Assembly: GCA_905480235.1 (NCBI GenBank)
Contig: CAJQPP010000031.1
Location: 62,001-126,000 of the forward strand
DNA: 64,000 bases
Source of the DNA: an uncultured Pirellulaceae bacterium
GTDB taxonomy: Bacteria > Planctomycetota > Planctomycetia > Pirellulales > Pirellulaceae
Direction of reading: 5' to 3'
Part shown: one piece after another, positions 18,068 to 27,897 of the stretch
Position numbering within the stretch: the first letter of the stretch is position 1
How the letters are laid out: every line of letters begins with the position of its first letter
Made by a program: the position numbers and the translations under genes
The notes under the pieces: model-generated
What the model saw: only the letters and a program-made list of their open reading frames with translations
Database searches by the model: none
What the model was told of the DNA's origin: nothing

Positions 18068-19531
18068 TTAAAAGTGTCGTCCCTCTGAAAGCAGCTTAAA
18101 TTGGTCCGTGCGAAAGGGAATGGCGGGTAATCCCTCTCCGTTAAAAAGGGTCGCGGGCGCCGCATCCTGCCATAAATACCGTACCTGAGAAGGCTCGGAA
18201 ACCTCATCTGCCCAAACCATCACCGCACCGTTCTCAATCGCCGCCTGAGCGGGGACAAATTCTCCATCTTTTCCGCAAATCACAAACCCGGTGAGTTGCT
18301 CGCCATCCTGTTTGAGCCCATTCGAATTGGCAAATTGCACGCAAATTCGATTGGTTTCGGGAATGACCTCCATCGATTCAAAGCGTGGGCCGGAGGAGAT
18401 CAAATCCGCAATACCATAGGTTCCCGATAACGCCAGTCGAGCTAACCGCTCCCCAATAATTTCTTTATTTTTAGGGTGCAACTGTTCGGGATCACCAATA
18501 TCCGAGGTACCCACGATCCCCGTATTGGGCAAATTCAAAACGTCCGCCTGAGCATCCCAAATTTCAGGAAGGGCTTTGGGATCCCAGTCGTTGTAGCGGT
18601 AGGGATTTATTTGGACCAGATAAAACGGAAAATCACCCAGTTGAAATTTCTCTCGCCAATCTTTTATCAGCGTCGTCAAAATTTCTCGGTATTGTTGACC
18701 ACGCCCCACGTTGGTTTCACCCTGATACCAAATTACCCCGCGAATGCCCAACCGCACCAAGGGAGCTAACATGCCGTTAAACAAACTGGAGGGTCGAGCC
18801 GCAGATCGTTTATCCGGATTGTCATTCCAAAATTGCATCATCGGCTGCAAGCTTGCGACGGCTGCCAGCGCATCTCGGGAGGCCCATGCTTCGGCTGTCG
18901 ATCCTCTCAAGCTGACATTTATCAAACCGATAGGGACATCCTTCAATGTTTCATTTTTTTGTAAGGCCAGCGCGAAGAAATAAGCCGTTGCTGAAAAATC
19001 ACCCACGTCTTTTCCGCGACATTTCTGCCAAGAAACAGCCTCGGTAAAATCGACCGTAGGTTCATCAATCGCATTTTCTGGAACAGTGAACAATCGGATG
19101 TTGGCGTTGTCAATTTCCTGCAACCAGACTTCCCGAGCTGCGTCATCCGTAAATTCAAGGGCCTGATTGAGAGAACGCTGCATGTTCGATTCACCAACGC
19201 ATACCCAGACTTCTCCGATGTACACTTCGCTGAATACCACGCTTGATTCGGCACCTTGGACCGACAACTTATAAGGTCCGCCTGTTTCTGGCGGGGTCAA
19301 TTCTGCTGACCATCGGCCTTCCTCGTCTGCGGTCGCCGGGCAATTACTTTCACCCAAGCTGATGGTGAGTTCTTCTCCGGGATCGGCAGTACCCCAGATG
19401 CGCACAGCAGCATCTCGCTGTAACACCATGTTGTCGGAAAATATTTTGGGAAGTCTTATATCGGCACTGACAAAACAAGTCCCGATTAAAAGCAAGCTTA
19501 AGGCACTAATGGCCCGAGTGTTTGTTAGCAT
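18068..19531 (-). CDS. sialate O-acetylesterase-like SGNH hydrolase, secreted
   Basis: SASA-domain esterase that removes O-acetyl groups from sialic acid or other glycans outside the cytoplasm. The ATG at 19531 yields a clear signal peptide (MLTNTRAISALSLLLIGTCF) with cleavage near VSA-D; an upstream start adds 11 residues. LPKIFSDNMVLQRD at the mature N-terminus is typical of the family's beta-sandwich. The nucleophile block reads VGESNMQ where most members have GQSNM. GVIWYQGETN and the Asp-His block DPEQLHPKNK are present. 487 residues is normal. It has no close co-directional partner. Planctomycetes use many such enzymes on algal polysaccharides, so a polysaccharide acetyl esterase is an alternative. 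Confidence 0.9.
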   Translation of the reverse strand: MLTNTRAISALSLLLIGTCFVSADIRLPKIFSDNMVLQRDAAVRIWGTADPGEELTISLGESNCPATADEEGRWSAELTPPETGGPYKLSVQGAESSVVFSEVYIGEVWVCVGESNMQRSLNQALEFTDDAAREVWLQEIDNANIRLFTVPENAIDEPTVDFTEAVSWQKCRGKDVGDFSATAYFFALALQKNETLKDVPIGLINVSLRGSTAEAWASRDALAAVASLQPMMQFWNDNPDKRSAARPSSLFNGMLAPLVRLGIRGVIWYQGETNVGRGQQYREILTTLIKDWREKFQLGDFPFYLVQINPYRYNDWDPKALPEIWDAQADVLNLPNTGIVGTSDIGDPEQLHPKNKEIIGERLARLALSGTYGIADLISSGPRFESMEVIPETNRICVQFANSNGLKQDGEQLTGFVICGKDGEFVPAQAAIENGAVMVWADEVSEPSQVRYLWQDAAPATLFNGEGLPAIPFRTDQFKLLSEGRHF

Positions 19532-19723
19532 TTCAGGTAGCGGAGCCGGGCGATTGGCCCCCAATTTCGGTAGGTGTCCGTGTTGAGACGAGAAGAAGGA
19601 ATGTCACATGGTACGAGTTGCAGTTTGGATTCGTCAAGCAAATCCTCCCAGCGTGGGGATTTGACCGCAATTAATCGCTAGGCGGAACGTAGACTAACTA
19701 TCTTACCAGTTAAATCCGTTATT

Positions 19724-20623
19724 TCAGAGGGACTTGAGGGGTACGATGCACTTCCCGAGCTTCCCACCGTAATTGCCGGCACTCACTCGGAGGACCTCCC
19801 CGTGCTTATCTTGTGCCAACGCCGCTTCGATTCCCGCTTTCATCGCCCCACGCACGGTCGCCTCGTCAATCGCGTCCAAGACAATTTCGTAAGCGCAATT
19901 GGCGCCCGCATGTAACTGCGTGGGCACCCTGCCGCGTAATGTGGGGCAATAAGCTTCGGCCGTTGAAGCAATTTGGTTTTCGTAACGCGAGCCGACTTTA
20001 CTGCCGCTCCGCGCGACGCCCCCGGGAAAGGGAGTGATGCAACCCGCAATTTCCTGGATCGCCTGCACGGCCGCTAACGCCGCCGCTAAACCAGCAGCTT
20101 GCTCCTTGGTTTGCAGAATAAAATTGCCACCTGCAATTCCCTTGCCGAACCCCAATTCGTCTTCGCAGATAAATTCACCATCCATCACCGGTATCCGCCA
20201 GAAGCGACGCCCTCCCAACTCTTTACTCTTTTGAAAACCATCTCCAAAAAACCGTAAATGTTTCCCAACGGGAATGCGTTTATCGGTTGGGCCGCCATTA
20301 AAAACCGCCGTTGTCGGGCAAGTCATCAAACATTGGCCTGCGCGGTTAACGACCGCTTTAGCTAGTTCGTCCGTGGAAAAGCCAAACGCCAAGATAGCCA
20401 AACCGGCACGTCCGTCCGGTGTATCCGACGCGGCTATTTTTGATTCAATTGCGACCTCGGCATCACATCCGATGACGGAGGTTCCATAACCACAGAACTC
20501 ACGGGCTGCGATTTCCAGCCACTGGGAATCAATCGCGGTGATGATCACACGCGTGTATTTCATTTCGAAGGCTTCGGCGAAAGTATCTTCGATCCGCGTA
20601 TCAGCAAATGAAATTCCACTCAT
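19724..20623 (-). CDS. fhcD: formylmethanofuran:tetrahydromethanopterin N-formyltransferase
   Basis: Transfers a formyl group between methanofuran and tetrahydromethanopterin in the archaeal-type C1 pathway, which planctomycetes also possess. The 299 residues match Ftr/FhcD along their whole length: CPTTAVFNGG, GGRRFWRIPVMDGEFICE, the GVARSGSKVGSRY block, and a C-terminal SAGNYGGKLGKCIVPL. The ATG at 20623 is preceded by AAGAAAG. No other H4MPT gene (fhcABC, mch, mtdB, fae) is in the window. Neighbours are an esterase and a VWA protein, so the gene is separated from any cluster. The enzyme is soluble and cytoplasmic. In bacteria it works in formaldehyde oxidation in the direction of formate. 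Confidence 0.93.
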   Translation of the reverse strand: MSGISFADTRIEDTFAEAFEMKYTRVIITAIDSQWLEIAAREFCGYGTSVIGCDAEVAIESKIAASDTPDGRAGLAILAFGFSTDELAKAVVNRAGQCLMTCPTTAVFNGGPTDKRIPVGKHLRFFGDGFQKSKELGGRRFWRIPVMDGEFICEDELGFGKGIAGGNFILQTKEQAAGLAAALAAVQAIQEIAGCITPFPGGVARSGSKVGSRYENQIASTAEAYCPTLRGRVPTQLHAGANCAYEIVLDAIDEATVRGAMKAGIEAALAQDKHGEVLRVSAGNYGGKLGKCIVPLKSL

Positions 20624-20736
20624 GTATTTGTCTTTCTTGCAACCTGTCGAGACAGGATTTGCGGTTCACCATATTTAAGAGAGGGGCTTTTTTGTTGCCC
20701 CTGATATTTAATAGCCGAGGACCAGCCGTCCACGGG

Positions 20737-23010
20737 TTATATCAGCCCCCACTTTTTCCTGAGCCACCACTCGTAGCTCAACAAACCGGCAAACAACAAA
20801 ACAAAGGTCAGGGCATCGAGAAAAGTGTCGCCCAATTGCCACTTGGTGGGAACGTCGATATTCATTTTAGGAGACAACTCAGCCAATTCTTCCAAGACCG
20901 CAGGAAAAGCCTGGGCCTCGACCATCCGCCCACCGAAATCAGCCGTTCGCTCGGCCAGCCGGTTCAGTTGATCGGGATCCGCCGCCGGATTGGCTTGCTC
21001 TTTGTCATTATCAAAAACTACGAATTGAGCCTCGGCTTGCCCGATGGGTTCGTCGTTTCGAGAGGCTGTCACTTGAATCGTATAAATACCCGGTTGCTCA
21101 AGCTGTTTTCGATCGATTTGTGATTGTCCGCCGTTGACAACGGGAATGGCCGTTGGCTCGCCGTTGGGGTCGACCAGTACGCCCTCGAATTGAGCATCCA
21201 TGATTTGCTGGCTGGCTTCGGTCTGAGCTTCCGCGGTAAAGCGAATCGGAATATTTGGCTTGAAGCGTCTCTGCGGCAAATCAATCCTCACATTATCGCC
21301 CGACATGTTATCTTTGAATGCCAACCACAAAACGACCTGCCGCCAAAATCTTTTGTGGGCATCCGAGAAACCGTGGGTCCACCACAGGTAAGTCGTGTCG
21401 GCGGCCATCGCCAAAACCCGTCCGCCATTACGAAATCCAACCAGCAGTTCTTCCCCACCGGCACCTTCCAAAATGACGCCGGCGGTGTCCTTTAATCCAA
21501 CGAATCGGTTCGCACCCACGAACGCTGGTAATTGCTCCCAAATGGCTTGGTTCTCATCGGGACCTCCCAATTGAGTAATAAAATGGCCTGACCTTGGGAC
21601 TGCTTTTAGTTCATTCGAGTTGTGCAATTCGTCGCGGATCGGTTCTTCAAAATCCTGCTTTTCATCAAACTCCATTTTGATAGGCAACACATCCGCCAAA
21701 GGAGTCGATCGATAAAGTCCCGGCCCGAAACTCTGATACCCTCCGATCATGATCAACCCTTTCCGTTTGCTGATCACAGCATCCGCCAATGCGTTCAAAT
21801 TACTTTCTCCGGTGCCCCGGCGGTAGAGTGCACGCGAATCCACATTGTGCAAGATAAAGACATCATAACTGTCGTCGTTAAACAACTCGGTCTTGTCGAG
21901 TGGCCAACGTGACTCGTCACGTCGATCCATATGTAATTGGTCCAGTTGAATATCTTTATATGATCCCAAAGAGCGGATCAAAAAAGAGACCTCCCAGTTC
22001 AAACTACCGTAAACATACAAGACCTTCAGCCCGCCTTCGTTGACCGTGAGAAAACCCGGTAGCTCATTATTTCTCGGTGAGATTTCATCGGGTTGCGGTT
22101 CGGCCCGCACAATCAGCTGGTATTGCCCTGCTTTCTCGGGCGTGTAGCTGAGCTCTACCGTTGAGGTTTCCGCTTTCTGAGTGAATTCCTTGCGTACCGT
22201 ATCGACGACCTCTTCTTTTCCCTCTTCATCAATGACGATCAACTGCACGGGTACTTCCTGATTGGCAAAGCCCCGCGCGTTGATACTGGCGGAAACCGTC
22301 AGTGTATTCTTCACCCAACACGTGAACTGATCCGCCATATTCTCGACGGCAATATCTGCGAACTGATCGGTTTGAGCTGCTTGCCCGAAGGGCACCGCTA
22401 CCAGCGGTGTTTGAGTGTCTTCCAGTAATTTTCCAGCTTGGGCCAATTCAATTTCCGGATCAGCCGCATTCTGGCGACCATCGCCCATCATCACCAAGCC
22501 CAGCAAACGCTGATCGCGAACGGAATCAATGATTTCATAAATCGCGGTTCCAGCGTCAGACTCCCCGTCGGTCGGTTCGTCGGGAATCACTGGCACGCCA
22601 TCAATGGTATCAAGTGGCTTTAATCGATTTCCGTAGGAGTAAAAACGAACATCGATGTTTTGATCGGAGATTGATTCGAGGCGGTCGCGATTATCTTCCA
22701 ATAACTCGGCCATGGCCTCCCAGCGATTGGGGCCCGTCGCCATGTGCGACAGTTTCATGGAGCGTGAGTAATCCAGCATGATTGCCAGTACCGCCGATTG
22801 ACGCTGGCTGACGGTGGAAATGATGCCCGGTCTCAGCATCGCCAAAATCACCATACCGATGAGCGTCAAACGGATCAAAAACAACCTACGTTTTTGAGCG
22901 GCTGCCAGCTTCGTAGCATTCGGCCCCATCAATAGCGCAGCGACTAACACGGCGATGATCATCAGAATGATCCAACCCTGAGCCACTGGTTGCATGGTTA
23001 ATTGATCCAC
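20737..23010 (-). CDS. VWA-domain membrane protein with glutamine-amidotransferase-like region
   Basis: 757 residues. The GTG at 23010 is preferred because GGAG lies 5 nt upstream; an ATG five codons on is the alternative. Two N-terminal membrane helices (about 12-30 and 42-62) precede a von Willebrand A domain whose metal site MLDYSRS fits DxSxS. A beta-sandwich-like stretch follows, then a class I amidotransferase-like Rossmann region (KGLIMIGGYQSFGPGLY), a second beta-rich part, and a last membrane helix near the C-terminus (about 728-746). It is the third gene of a DUF58, BatA-like, VWA series (10-nt gap to the preceding gene). Such proteins form membrane complexes linked to aerotolerance or envelope integrity in some bacteria; the function here is unproven. 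Confidence 0.85.
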   Translation of the reverse strand: MDQLTMQPVAQGWIILMIIAVLVAALLMGPNATKLAAAQKRRLFLIRLTLIGMVILAMLRPGIISTVSQRQSAVLAIMLDYSRSMKLSHMATGPNRWEAMAELLEDNRDRLESISDQNIDVRFYSYGNRLKPLDTIDGVPVIPDEPTDGESDAGTAIYEIIDSVRDQRLLGLVMMGDGRQNAADPEIELAQAGKLLEDTQTPLVAVPFGQAAQTDQFADIAVENMADQFTCWVKNTLTVSASINARGFANQEVPVQLIVIDEEGKEEVVDTVRKEFTQKAETSTVELSYTPEKAGQYQLIVRAEPQPDEISPRNNELPGFLTVNEGGLKVLYVYGSLNWEVSFLIRSLGSYKDIQLDQLHMDRRDESRWPLDKTELFNDDSYDVFILHNVDSRALYRRGTGESNLNALADAVISKRKGLIMIGGYQSFGPGLYRSTPLADVLPIKMEFDEKQDFEEPIRDELHNSNELKAVPRSGHFITQLGGPDENQAIWEQLPAFVGANRFVGLKDTAGVILEGAGGEELLVGFRNGGRVLAMAADTTYLWWTHGFSDAHKRFWRQVVLWLAFKDNMSGDNVRIDLPQRRFKPNIPIRFTAEAQTEASQQIMDAQFEGVLVDPNGEPTAIPVVNGGQSQIDRKQLEQPGIYTIQVTASRNDEPIGQAEAQFVVFDNDKEQANPAADPDQLNRLAERTADFGGRMVEAQAFPAVLEELAELSPKMNIDVPTKWQLGDTFLDALTFVLLFAGLLSYEWWLRKKWGLI

Positions 23011-23020
23011 TTCGTCTCCG

Positions 23021-25411
23021 TCACCCTACTTTTTTGTAAAACCGATTTGACATGATCAATTCAAGCGCCAAAAGGAGTCCCAAGGAAAGTGCCAACACAG
23101 GATAGAACTCCTGTCCCAATCGCGTGGTCCCTTGTTGCCGAACCAGTTCCTCGCGTTCCCGAGCTAACTGAAATCGTTCTTCACCCAACATGGCCGTTAG
23201 GTCATCCAAGTCGACCCGAGTCAAATTGGTGACCTCCGGTGACATATTGGTACTGAACCCCCGCAATACGGTCTGATCATTGAATTTACCTTTCAGTCGG
23301 TAAATCCCCGGGGTATCCGTAAATTTGTAACGCAGGAAATTTTCGGCGCTGGCTACCCGAACCGGTTCCTCACCCCGTGGAGAGAACAACCGGTATTCTG
23401 ATGGCATGATATTAATGTCATTAAATAACGTGACCGATTGCTCAACCGACAGGTTAATCCGGTCTCGATTGCTGGAGGCCAGATACTCGGCAATTTCAGA
23501 GACCAACAAGACCGCTGGCCACACCGTTTTCCCGCGTCCGCTATTGAACAGCTCGTTCCATGATTCCCGGTTTTCCGGTCGCACGGGTTCTGTAATTGGC
23601 GTGGTCATACAAATCACTCGGCCGTCCCCGAGATCCCGTTGCAGGATGGCACCGATACCGTTGGTAAAACGCGCTACGACCTGAACGTTTGGATCATCGG
23701 GGTCGATATCCATTTCCCAGTGTCGGTAAATCGGAAAGGGCTGCCAAATACCGCGACTGGCCTGCGAGCGAAAGTCACTGAATATCGGATGGGAGAGGTT
23801 TTCCATAGACAGAAAACGATCCCCCTGTTTGCGAAACCAATCCCGCCCTAGAGGTCCCGGCAGGACACGTTGGGCCGCCTCACTGCGAAAAGACTCGTCT
23901 GGCTGTTTATCGCGATCGAGTGCATTAGCGCCCAAAAACAACGCCAAGCTTCCCCCTGATTCCACGTAAGGCTGCAAGATATTGGCCCACAATGCGTCTG
24001 GAATCGGCCGCGGATCCAATAAAAATACGGCGCTGTAATCCGAAAGCGGCTCACCTGCCAATTTATCCTGGGGCACCGTTCGCACGTTGAACATGCCGCC
24101 GGCCGTCTCCAATGCAACGGACAGATTGTAAGGAGTAACGTCGTAGGGGTGGGCAATCAGCACCGGCCAACTAGGCTGGACGTCAATCGTAAAGAAGCGT
24201 CGGTCATCGACCTCCAATGAATCACCGCCTTCAATCTCCACCCAGCCATGGTGAACACCTTCGACCAATTCATCCTGCAAAATAATTTTACAGGGGGTCC
24301 TCGCATCGTCACCGACTTTGACATTCGTAATTCGAGTCCAGTACTCTTCGGGGACCAATGTCTCACCATCCTGCCACACCGGTCGTGTTAGATCTGGTTT
24401 TTCCAAATACATTTTCAATAACAACTCAGCACCCGGTCCCTTGGAGCGAACCTCGGTTTCCAGTTGCAGTTCTCCATTAACTGGAATAGAGCTGGCCGAA
24501 AGCTTCAATGGGCCGAGCGAAAAATTCTGGGGGTCTTCGACTCCTGAATCGAGGATGAACAATGCCACATCAGGATGTTCCTCAAGCATGTTTTGAAGCG
24601 TATCCCCCGTATCAATCCAAGCTGATTCACTCAAATCCGTAAATAGGTAGAGTTCTTTCCGTTCAAAATCCGAATCCACGAGAAACTCAATCGCCAGCTC
24701 CAATGAATCCGGGATCGGTTCTGCCGCGTAATTGATATCCAGCGTTTCGACTCTTTTCTGAGCAGCGCTAACATCGACGGAAAAGAAGGGATACTCATCC
24801 CCGGTCTCCATGACGGCGACTTTACTGCTGAGCGGCATTTGCTTGATCAACCAGAGAGCCTGGTCCTGTACTTTTTCCAAGAGCGTCTGATTTTCACGGC
24901 GAAACGACATGCGCGGGGAATTATCCACCAGAATGACGGCACCAACCGGAGCCTGTTGGTCCGCCAGAATATGACTACTGTCTTCACTGGTCGCCGATTT
25001 GAGCGTGTAACCCGTGTAAGTAATCAATAGCGCCAATATGGCACTGGCAACAATGCTGAGCGGAAGATTGACTGGCTTCGACCAAACCAACGCGTAAATC
25101 AAAATGGGAATCACCAATAAACACAGCAACCCACCCATTCCAACGCCCAACCAATTCCCAAAAGCACTGGATACCGTACTGGGTTTGGCAAACGCCGCTG
25201 CTACGGCCAACAACACCAAACATCTTAAAAGCAGCAGCAACCAATGCCGAAGATTCAGGCTGCGTTGGTTAGAAGAATGCATTTCTTTGACAAAACGCAA
25301 CGCTGGAAATTTGATCACTTTGGGCTTAGGTCGCATCAACAGATGCAACACGATGGGCACCATCACCAACAGGCCACCCAATCCCAAGATTAACATGTGC
25401 GCTACGGCCAT
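23021..25411 (-). CDS. BatA-type membrane protein with VWA-like domain
   Basis: 796 residues beginning with the BatA N-terminal membrane domain: a first helix, LLMRPKPKVIKFPALRF, then RHWLLLLLRCLVLLAVAAAF. Two further helices precede a VWA-like domain with AVILVDNSPRMS. The metal motif is D-N-S-P-R, so the second Ser of DxSxS is replaced and metal binding may be weakened. A large extracytoplasmic part with CARDB-like and amidotransferase-like features follows (AVFLLDPRPIPDALW, GGSLALFLGANAL), then a C-terminal helix (FYPVLALSLGLLLALELI). The start is 2 nt after the DUF58 gene's stop, which indicates tight coupling. The BatA family call is good; the molecular role is unknown. Confidence 0.87.
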   Translation of the reverse strand: MAVAHMLILGLGGLLVMVPIVLHLLMRPKPKVIKFPALRFVKEMHSSNQRSLNLRHWLLLLLRCLVLLAVAAAFAKPSTVSSAFGNWLGVGMGGLLCLLVIPILIYALVWSKPVNLPLSIVASAILALLITYTGYTLKSATSEDSSHILADQQAPVGAVILVDNSPRMSFRRENQTLLEKVQDQALWLIKQMPLSSKVAVMETGDEYPFFSVDVSAAQKRVETLDINYAAEPIPDSLELAIEFLVDSDFERKELYLFTDLSESAWIDTGDTLQNMLEEHPDVALFILDSGVEDPQNFSLGPLKLSASSIPVNGELQLETEVRSKGPGAELLLKMYLEKPDLTRPVWQDGETLVPEEYWTRITNVKVGDDARTPCKIILQDELVEGVHHGWVEIEGGDSLEVDDRRFFTIDVQPSWPVLIAHPYDVTPYNLSVALETAGGMFNVRTVPQDKLAGEPLSDYSAVFLLDPRPIPDALWANILQPYVESGGSLALFLGANALDRDKQPDESFRSEAAQRVLPGPLGRDWFRKQGDRFLSMENLSHPIFSDFRSQASRGIWQPFPIYRHWEMDIDPDDPNVQVVARFTNGIGAILQRDLGDGRVICMTTPITEPVRPENRESWNELFNSGRGKTVWPAVLLVSEIAEYLASSNRDRINLSVEQSVTLFNDINIMPSEYRLFSPRGEEPVRVASAENFLRYKFTDTPGIYRLKGKFNDQTVLRGFSTNMSPEVTNLTRVDLDDLTAMLGEERFQLAREREELVRQQGTTRLGQEFYPVLALSLGLLLALELIMSNRFYKKVG

Positions 25412-25413
25412 CC

Positions 25414-26307
25414 CTAAAACCTCGCTTGCCGGCTGTGGAGGTATTCAACGAGAGCGCGATCGAATTGCATACTGGTGTCCAAGGGTACGTAGTCCACACT
25501 GCCCTTAGCACAACGCAGGGTAATGTCTTCGCGAAAGGCCTTTATTTCGTCGAGGTAGTCCGCACGAAAGGCACTGGCATCTACTTTCAATTTCTCTTGC
25601 GTTTCCAAGTCCTCCAACTCGCAAATTCCCGTGAAAGGAAAATTCACTTCCGCCTCATCCAGAACATGAAACAGAATCACGTCATGTCCGTTGTGTCGCA
25701 AGCGAAAAATCGAATTGAAAACATCGTCCACATCGTCCAAAAGATCGGTGAAGATCATGACCAGGGTTCGAGTTCGCAACATGGCCGCCAGTTGATTTAA
25801 GCTATGCGCGAGGTTGGTCTTGCCCTCGGGTTTTAATCGCGCCAAAACCGTCAATAAATTCCCTAGATGATTGCGCTTTGAACGTGGCGGTAAACTGCTG
25901 GAGATGGCTTCCTGAAAGGTGACCAAGCCGACGGGGTCTTGCTGCGAAATCATCAAATAGGCCAACGCCGCCGCCAAGCAAACCGAATAATCAAATTTGG
26001 TTAACTCTTGCTGATAGGTGTAACCCATCGATTCGCTGGAATCCATGATCAGCATGCCGCTGATGTTGGTTTCGGCTTCAAATTTTTTGACGTAGTACTT
26101 GTCAGTCTTTGCAAACAAAGACCAGTCTATGTGTGCCGGATCATCACCGTACGAGTATTTGCGATGCTCGCTGAACTCCACACTGAATCCATGATAGGGA
26201 CTGGCGTGCAAGCCTTGGAGAAACCCTTTCACGACAAATTTGGCGCGCAAATCCAGCCGCTTGATCTGATTGATGACTTCTGGTTTCAGGTATTTTTCGA
26301 CCGACAT
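25414..26307 (-). CDS. DUF58-family protein (VWA-like, MoxR-associated)
   Basis: 297-residue cytoplasmic protein of the DUF58 family, whose members normally work next to a MoxR AAA+ ATPase. The N-terminal DUF58 signature is clear: GFSVEFSEHRKYSYGDDPAHIDW, followed by KTDKYYVKKFEAETN. A VWA-type domain follows with an intact metal site MDSSES (DxSxS). It lacks the membrane helices and long N-terminus of the other DUF58 protein of this window (42200-43927). It heads the three-gene run with the BatA-like and VWA proteins. The gene directly upstream is an aldehyde dehydrogenase, not the expected MoxR. Confidence 0.92.
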   Translation of the reverse strand: MSVEKYLKPEVINQIKRLDLRAKFVVKGFLQGLHASPYHGFSVEFSEHRKYSYGDDPAHIDWSLFAKTDKYYVKKFEAETNISGMLIMDSSESMGYTYQQELTKFDYSVCLAAALAYLMISQQDPVGLVTFQEAISSSLPPRSKRNHLGNLLTVLARLKPEGKTNLAHSLNQLAAMLRTRTLVMIFTDLLDDVDDVFNSIFRLRHNGHDVILFHVLDEAEVNFPFTGICELEDLETQEKLKVDASAFRADYLDEIKAFREDITLRCAKGSVDYVPLDTSMQFDRALVEYLHSRQARF

Positions 26308-26379
26308 TCCGTTCCCTGCCGTTGGTTGCCCATTCTCAACGCGTGCGTCCCATGAACGAGCGTTTCCAAATTTCTTTCG

Positions 26380-27849
26380 TTAGTCCAGATTGCGATACGC
26401 TGCCAAACCGTGCAGGCCTCCCTCGCGACCGAACCCGCTCTCTTTATAGCCGCCAAATGGCGACGTCGGATCGAACTTATTATACGTGTTAGCCCAAACA
26501 ACACCGGCTCGCATTTGAGAGGTCAAGTTGAAGATCTTAGAGCCTTTATCGGTCCACACACCTGCCGATAGGCCGTAAGGAGTATTATTTGCCTTTTTGA
26601 TCACTTCGGCGACCGTACGAAACGTCTGTACCGCCAACACAGGACCAAAAATCTCTTCTTGGGCAATTTGACTGGACTGGGCGACTTCGCAAAACAGCGA
26701 CGGACGACACCAGAATCCCTTTTCAGGTAAGTCGCATTCCGGGGCGAAAAAGTCCGCACCTTCCTGCTTGCCAATCTCAATATAGTTTCGGATCGTAGCC
26801 AGCTGTTTCTGACTATTGATCGCCCCGATATCGGTATTTTTGTCCAACGGGTCACCGACCTGCAAGGATTTCATGCGGTGCTTTAATTTTGAGATCACTT
26901 CCTCCTGAACCGATTCCTCGACGAGCAACCGACTCCCCGCACAGCAAACGTGTCCCTGATTGAAGTAGATACCATTGACGATCCCCTCCACAGCTTGATC
27001 AATTGAGGCATCGGCAAAAACAATATTGGCAGCCTTCCCGCCCAATTCCAGCGTACTCCGTTTGGCGGATCCAGCAATCGCATGCTGAATCTCTTTTCCG
27101 ACCTTGGTCGAACCGGTAAAGGCAATTTTGTCCACTCCGGCGTGGTTTACCAATTCGGCACCCACTTGTCCGTGCCCGGTGACGATATTGACGACCCCAG
27201 GTGGCAGGTCCGCTTCCTGAATAATTTCCGCTAATTTCATCGCAGTCAACGAAGTCGTTTCGGCAGGCTTCAACACCACCGTATTGCCACAGGCGAGTGC
27301 GGGCGCAATTTTCCAAGCTGCCATTAACAGTGGGAAATTCCAAGGAATAATTTGGCCGGCGACTCCCAGCGGACTGGTGACTCGATTGGGAAACGCGTAC
27401 GGCAACTTGTCCGACCAACCTGCGTAATAAAAAAAATGGGCCGCAGCCAAAGGGAGATCAATGTCGCGAGATTCACGAATCGGCTTTCCCCCATCCATCG
27501 ATTCGATCACAGCTAATTCCCGAGACCGCTCCTGAATCATGCGAGCGATACGAAAGATGTACTTCCCACGTTCCGTACCGGAAAGCCGAGACCAGTATTT
27601 TTCATAGCCAACCCGCGCGGCGCTGACGGCGTGGTCAACATCGAGCGAGGTTGCTTCGGTAATCTTCGCTAACGGTTCTTCCGTTGCTGGATTGATGGTT
27701 TCGAATGTCCGCCCCTCTGCCGAGGGCACAAACTCCCCACCGATGAACAGATCGTATTGGTCATTCAACTGAATGTGATCTGCGCTCTCAGGTGCGGGAT
27801 CCCAGTCCCACGAATTGGCAGCGGCGGATGGCGGAGTAGTTTCGTTCAT
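26380..27849 (-). CDS. NAD(P)-dependent aldehyde dehydrogenase
   Basis: Oxidises an aldehyde to the carboxylic acid with NAD(P)+. I chose the ATG at 27849 (MNETTPP, AGAAAG upstream) over a longer in-frame start at 27891. The 489 residues contain the family blocks: IIPWNFPLLMAAWKIAPAL, FTGSTKVGKEI for cofactor binding, LELGGKAANIV with the general base Glu, NQGHVCCAGSR with the catalytic Cys, and EEIFGPVLAV. The C-terminus ends in GFGREGGLHGL. It lies 48 nt after the deoxyribose-phosphate aldolase gene on the same strand. Acetaldehyde released by that aldolase would be a natural substrate (inference). The first 35 residues are Pro/Ala-rich and may be a disordered lead. Confidence 0.94.
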   Translation of the reverse strand: MNETTPPSAAANSWDWDPAPESADHIQLNDQYDLFIGGEFVPSAEGRTFETINPATEEPLAKITEATSLDVDHAVSAARVGYEKYWSRLSGTERGKYIFRIARMIQERSRELAVIESMDGGKPIRESRDIDLPLAAAHFFYYAGWSDKLPYAFPNRVTSPLGVAGQIIPWNFPLLMAAWKIAPALACGNTVVLKPAETTSLTAMKLAEIIQEADLPPGVVNIVTGHGQVGAELVNHAGVDKIAFTGSTKVGKEIQHAIAGSAKRSTLELGGKAANIVFADASIDQAVEGIVNGIYFNQGHVCCAGSRLLVEESVQEEVISKLKHRMKSLQVGDPLDKNTDIGAINSQKQLATIRNYIEIGKQEGADFFAPECDLPEKGFWCRPSLFCEVAQSSQIAQEEIFGPVLAVQTFRTVAEVIKKANNTPYGLSAGVWTDKGSKIFNLTSQMRAGVVWANTYNKFDPTSPFGGYKESGFGREGGLHGLAAYRNLD

Positions 27850-27897
27850 AAATGCTTTCTGGCGAAGATCGTATCGGATCTCAACCGCCAATCCGAT

